The position numbers and the translations under genes were made by a program. The notes below the pieces were generated by a model, which was given only the letters and a program-made list of their open reading frames with translations, was not told the origin of the DNA and did not search any database. Shown here in pieces: positions 5,130 through 7,338 of a DNA stretch of 7,338 nt. Source of the DNA: Candidatus Tayloriibacteriota bacterium (GTDB lineage: Bacteria; Patescibacteriota; Minisyncoccia; Phycocordibacterales; JAKAEA01). The first letter of the stretch is position 1. The number at the start of each line of letters is the position of its first letter. The stretch covers positions 1 to 7,338 of the forward strand of contig JARIGY010000013.1 in NCBI GenBank assembly GCA_029288535.1, given 5' to 3'.

Positions 5130-6485
5130 ATGAAATACCGCCGCGGCTACTTTCGAAACAAGAAGGTAACGGTCATGGGACTGGGCTTGTTGGGGCGTGG
5201 CGTAGGAGACATCCGCTTTCTGGCGGAAGATGGCGCGGAAGTGCTCGTGACCGATCTTAAATCCGGCGAGGAACTCGCGGCAAGCATCGAAGCTCTCAGT
5301 GGTTTTGACAACATCTCGTACGTACTCGGTGGGCACCGCCTTGAACATTTCCGCGACTGCGATTTCGTCCTGAAGGCGGCGAGCGTGCCGATCGACTCGC
5401 CTTATATCCTTGAAGCGCACAAGCACAATATTCCCGTTGAAATGAGCGCTTCGCTTTTCGCGTCGCTCACTCCCGCGATGATTATCGGCGTGACCGGCAC
5501 GCGCGGCAAATCCACGACCACGCACCTTCTCTATGAAATCCTGAAAGCCGGGCTGCCGGACAAAAAAATATTTCTCGGCGGCAACATCAAGGGTATTTCA
5601 ACCCTTGAATTTTTATCTAAAACCCAGGATGGCGACATTGCCGTGCTCGAGCTCGACTCGTGGCAGCTTCAGGGTTTTGGAGAAAGGAAGATAAGCCCTC
5701 ATGTCGCAGTCTTCACGACATTTTTTCCCGATCACCTCAACTATTACAAAGGCAATCTCGACGCCTATCTTGAAGACAAAATAAATATTTTCAAATACCA
5801 GACGGAAGAGGATGCGCTCATATTCGGCAGCCAGGTCGCTTCCATCGTAAAAGAAAAATACGGTTCGCTCATCCGCTCGGCGCTTATCGAAGTCAACAGC
5901 GACGCCTTGCCTGCGGCCTGGAGTGTGCCGATCCCAGGTCTCCACAACCGCTATAATGCCGCGCTTGCAATGCAAGCCGCCAAGCTTCTCGGTGTTGAGC
6001 TGGATGTCATCCGCAACACGATCGAGCATTTCCGGGGCGTGTCCGGCCGGTTGGAATTTCTTAAGGAACATAAGGGCATTAAAATCTACAACGACACGAC
6101 AGCGACCACGCCCGAAGCGACGCTTGCCGGCCTCCGGGCGTTCGGTCTGGACCCGACCATTGTCCTTATTTTCGGCGGGTCCGACAAAGGGCTCGAAATG
6201 GGGCATCTGTTTTTGGATATGCCAAACTACGTCAGGGCCGTCATTACGCTTCCTGGCACCGGCACCGACAGGGTCCAGCCGGAACTCGAAGAGCTTATGC
6301 AGAAAAACAGGAATATACAATATGAACAGGCAGAAAGCATGCAGGATGCTGTGCAAAAAGCTGTGGCACTCAGCCGCAGAGGGGACAATATCGTCCTAAG
6401 CCCCGGCTTTGCTTCATTCGGCCAATTCGACAATGAATTCGACAGGGGAGACCAGTTTGCCGATGCGGTGAAGAATCTTGCGTAA
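5130..6485 (+). CDS. murD: UDP-N-acetylmuramoylalanine--D-glutamate ligase (MurD)
   Basis: MurD joins D-glutamate to UDP-MurNAc-L-Ala with ATP in the cytoplasmic part of peptidoglycan synthesis. With the ATG at 5130 the protein has 451 residues, normal for MurD. The N-terminal UDP-binding domain opens with VTVMGLGLLGRG (13-24). The ATPase domain has P-loop GVTGTRGKSTT (120-130) with Lys127, ELDSWQL (174-180) with metal ligand Glu175, DHLNYY (201-206) and Lys217 at the position of the carbamylated lysine. The C-terminal domain shows GLHNRYNAALA (270-280), NDTTATTPEAT (321-331), FGGSDKG (348-354) and LSPGFASFGQF (423-433). Arg replaces the usual Asn in GTNGKS. Upstream in-frame starts at 5118 (weak GAAGA before it) and TTG 5100 would add 4 or 10 residues; 5130 fits the family N-terminus and the predicted transcription start better. 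No other mur gene adjoins it. Confidence 0.93.
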   Translation: MKYRRGYFRNKKVTVMGLGLLGRGVGDIRFLAEDGAEVLVTDLKSGEELAASIEALSGFDNISYVLGGHRLEHFRDCDFVLKAASVPIDSPYILEAHKHNIPVEMSASLFASLTPAMIIGVTGTRGKSTTTHLLYEILKAGLPDKKIFLGGNIKGISTLEFLSKTQDGDIAVLELDSWQLQGFGERKISPHVAVFTTFFPDHLNYYKGNLDAYLEDKINIFKYQTEEDALIFGSQVASIVKEKYGSLIRSALIEVNSDALPAAWSVPIPGLHNRYNAALAMQAAKLLGVELDVIRNTIEHFRGVSGRLEFLKEHKGIKIYNDTTATTPEATLAGLRAFGLDPTIVLIFGGSDKGLEMGHLFLDMPNYVRAVITLPGTGTDRVQPELEELMQKNRNIQYEQAESMQDAVQKAVALSRRGDNIVLSPGFASFGQFDNEFDRGDQFADAVKNLA

Positions 6486-6503
6486 TTACTAGCCAAATCC
6501 CGC

Positions 6504-6555
6504 CTTTCGGTGTAGTGTTTTCTCCAGAAGGGGTTCTTCGAAACTTTACCGAAAG
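6504..6555 (+). repeat. nested inverted repeat upstream of the Clp N-domain gene
   Basis: CTTTCGGT (6504-6511) and ACCGAAAG (6548-6555) are perfect inverted copies. Inside them GTTTTC and GAAAC can pair with a one-base bulge, and AGAA-GGGG-TTCT forms a small inner hairpin. The outer arm touches the ribosome site AGAGGTG (6554-6560). No T run follows, so it is not a standard terminator of murD; a leader structure affecting translation of the next gene is possible. Confidence 0.45.
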
Positions 6556-6560
6556 AGGTG
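6554..6560 (+). promoter_or_regulatory. ribosome binding site AGAGGTG for the Clp N-domain gene
   Basis: AGAGGTG lies five bases before the ATG at 6566 and selects that start over the ATG at 6561, which is in another frame and too close. It is the strongest Shine-Dalgarno match in the window, and its first two bases are in the 3' arm of the upstream inverted repeat. Confidence 0.7.
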
Positions 6561-6565
6561 ATGTC

Positions 6566-7338
6566 ATGTTCGAACGCTTCAGTGGTTTTGCCCGAATGGT
6601 TCTGAGCTATGCAAATCAGGAAGCTCTGCATCTCAATCATGAGTGTGTGGATCCCGAGCATATTCTGCTCGGGATATCGAGGGCTGCGACGTGTATCGGG
6701 GCAAATGTGCTGAAAAATTACGGAGTCGACCTCCAGGTTTTGCGGGTTAGGATTGAACAGAGAATACAAGCCGGGCCGCCCAGGGTAGCTATGGGTCTCT
6801 TGCCCCGAGCGCCGGTTACCAGGAAGATCATCGAACAGGCGATTCTCCAGGCAGATATGTTCAACCATAGCTATGTTGGCAGCGAGCACTTGCTTCTTGC
6901 ATTGTTTTTAGACCCTGGCTTAGGTGAGATTAATGTCGCACGGGAAGTTCTATTGAGCTTTCAGGGTGTTACGTACGAAGCGGTGAGGGAAGATGTGTAT
7001 CATCTGACCGTTCCAGAGCTTGAAGATCTGCCTGCTCCAGTCAAGCCGACACACACGATCGAAACCGTGTTCAAGACCATGATACCGGTGACGACGCAAA
7101 GGTCGCTTGGTGATCTGGGCGGCATCCCCGTTGATCTTGGTGCAGTTGTCGCCGGCCTCAAGCCGAAACTGCCGGCTTGGCTCATTGCGCTGATTGTCGC
7201 TTCCTGCGAAAATGGCGCATTCAGCGAAAAGAAATTCTTCGAGCTTTTGCCGGGCGTCATGCAGACTCACGTTAAAGTCGGTTCCATCCTTGATAAGCGC
7301 TTCGAGCCGATTACCAGGCCTGTCCTAGAGGCCAATGT
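6566..7338 (+). CDS. Clp N-terminal (double Clp_N) domain protein, 3' end outside window
   Basis: The frame is open from the ATG to the window edge (257 codons). Two Clp_N repeats are visible. Repeat one is about residues 1-65: ERFSGFARMVLSYA, then HECVDPEHILLGI at 24-36. Repeat two is about 84-141: TRKIIEQAILQA, then YVGSEHLLLALF at 102-113 and GVTYEAVRED. In ClpC and ClpA/B this domain binds substrates and adaptors ahead of AAA+ ATPase modules. Here residues 150-257 contain no Walker A (G-x-G-K-T) although ClpC has it near residue 200. Instead there is a Pro/Val/Leu-rich region, with PAWLIALIVASC (203-214) a mildly hydrophobic helix, that I cannot assign. It is therefore more likely a Clp-N-only protein (adaptor or regulator) than an unfoldase. 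A late-starting AAA+ module beyond the edge cannot be excluded. The gene follows murD by 80 bases. Confidence 0.75.
   Translation, partial: MFERFSGFARMVLSYANQEALHLNHECVDPEHILLGISRAATCIGANVLKNYGVDLQVLRVRIEQRIQAGPPRVAMGLLPRAPVTRKIIEQAILQADMFNHSYVGSEHLLLALFLDPGLGEINVAREVLLSFQGVTYEAVREDVYHLTVPELEDLPAPVKPTHTIETVFKTMIPVTTQRSLGDLGGIPVDLGAVVAGLKPKLPAWLIALIVASCENGAFSEKKFFELLPGVMQTHVKVGSILDKRFEPITRPVLEAN

Noticed and set aside
5613..6356. A 247-codon minus-strand frame inside murD
   Set aside because: It is antisense to strongly conserved MurD segments with no plausible protein motif.
6486..6555. A terminator for murD in the inverted repeat
   Set aside because: There is no T run after the hairpin; the sequence goes straight into a strong ribosome binding site.
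6227..6889. A 220-codon minus-strand frame over the end of murD and the start of the Clp N-domain gene
   Set aside because: Both plus-strand genes are supported by family motifs and a ribosome site; the minus frame has neither.
1..7338. CRISPR array, insertion sequence, integrase or attachment site at the tRNA genes
   Set aside because: No regularly spaced direct repeats, no transposase or integrase motifs, and no duplicated tRNA 3' end were seen.

Overview
The window reads as ordinary chromosome from a bacterium of moderate GC content, most likely a member of the Candidate Phyla Radiation (Patescibacteria, Parcubacteria-like). This assignment is inference. It rests on the MurD protein, whose N-terminus and GTRGKST P-loop resemble the MurD-like proteins I associate with that group, on the many short lineage-restricted genes, on single tRNAs scattered between protein genes, and on neighbouring genes that form no classical operon. 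All genes I can support lie on the + strand. I see no transposase, integrase, CRISPR array, rRNA or replication origin.

Region 1 (1-1180): the end of a Gly/Ala/Thr-rich protein of unknown function. A well-formed promoter (229-257) follows, then a two-gene unit: a small secreted lysozyme/transglycosylase-like protein (313-768) and a basic protein of unknown function (811-1125). The unit is closed by a strong intrinsic terminator (1148-1180).

Region 2 (1181-1777): tRNA-Ile(GAT), a short stretch with three mini-hairpins and promoter-like boxes, a small basic hypothetical gene, and a second strong terminator (1739-1777).

Region 3 (1778-4688): a complete pyruvate kinase, probably translated from a leaderless mRNA. 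It is followed in the same reading frame by a cytoplasmic GH1-like glycoside hydrolase, and then, two bases after that stop codon, by tRNA-Leu(CAG). The tRNA appears to have its own promoter inside the hydrolase gene. Sugar release by the hydrolase and ATP formation by pyruvate kinase could both serve carbohydrate fermentation, but this link is only suggested by adjacency.

Region 4 (4689-7338): a small hypothetical gene whose stop codon lies in the loop of its own terminator, a complete murD for peptidoglycan precursor synthesis (again probably leaderless or nearly so), an 80-base gap with a nested inverted repeat, and the start of a gene with a double Clp N-domain that runs off the window. 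That last protein shows no AAA+ ATPase motif in 257 residues, so it is probably not a ClpC/ClpB unfoldase.

No stretch longer than 300 bases lacks a gene; the longest protein-free stretch (1126-1412) holds a terminator, tRNA-Ile and a putative promoter. I did not find a clear new multi-gene system. The best candidates for a second look are the Clp N-domain protein, the secreted lysozyme-like protein and the leaderless starts.
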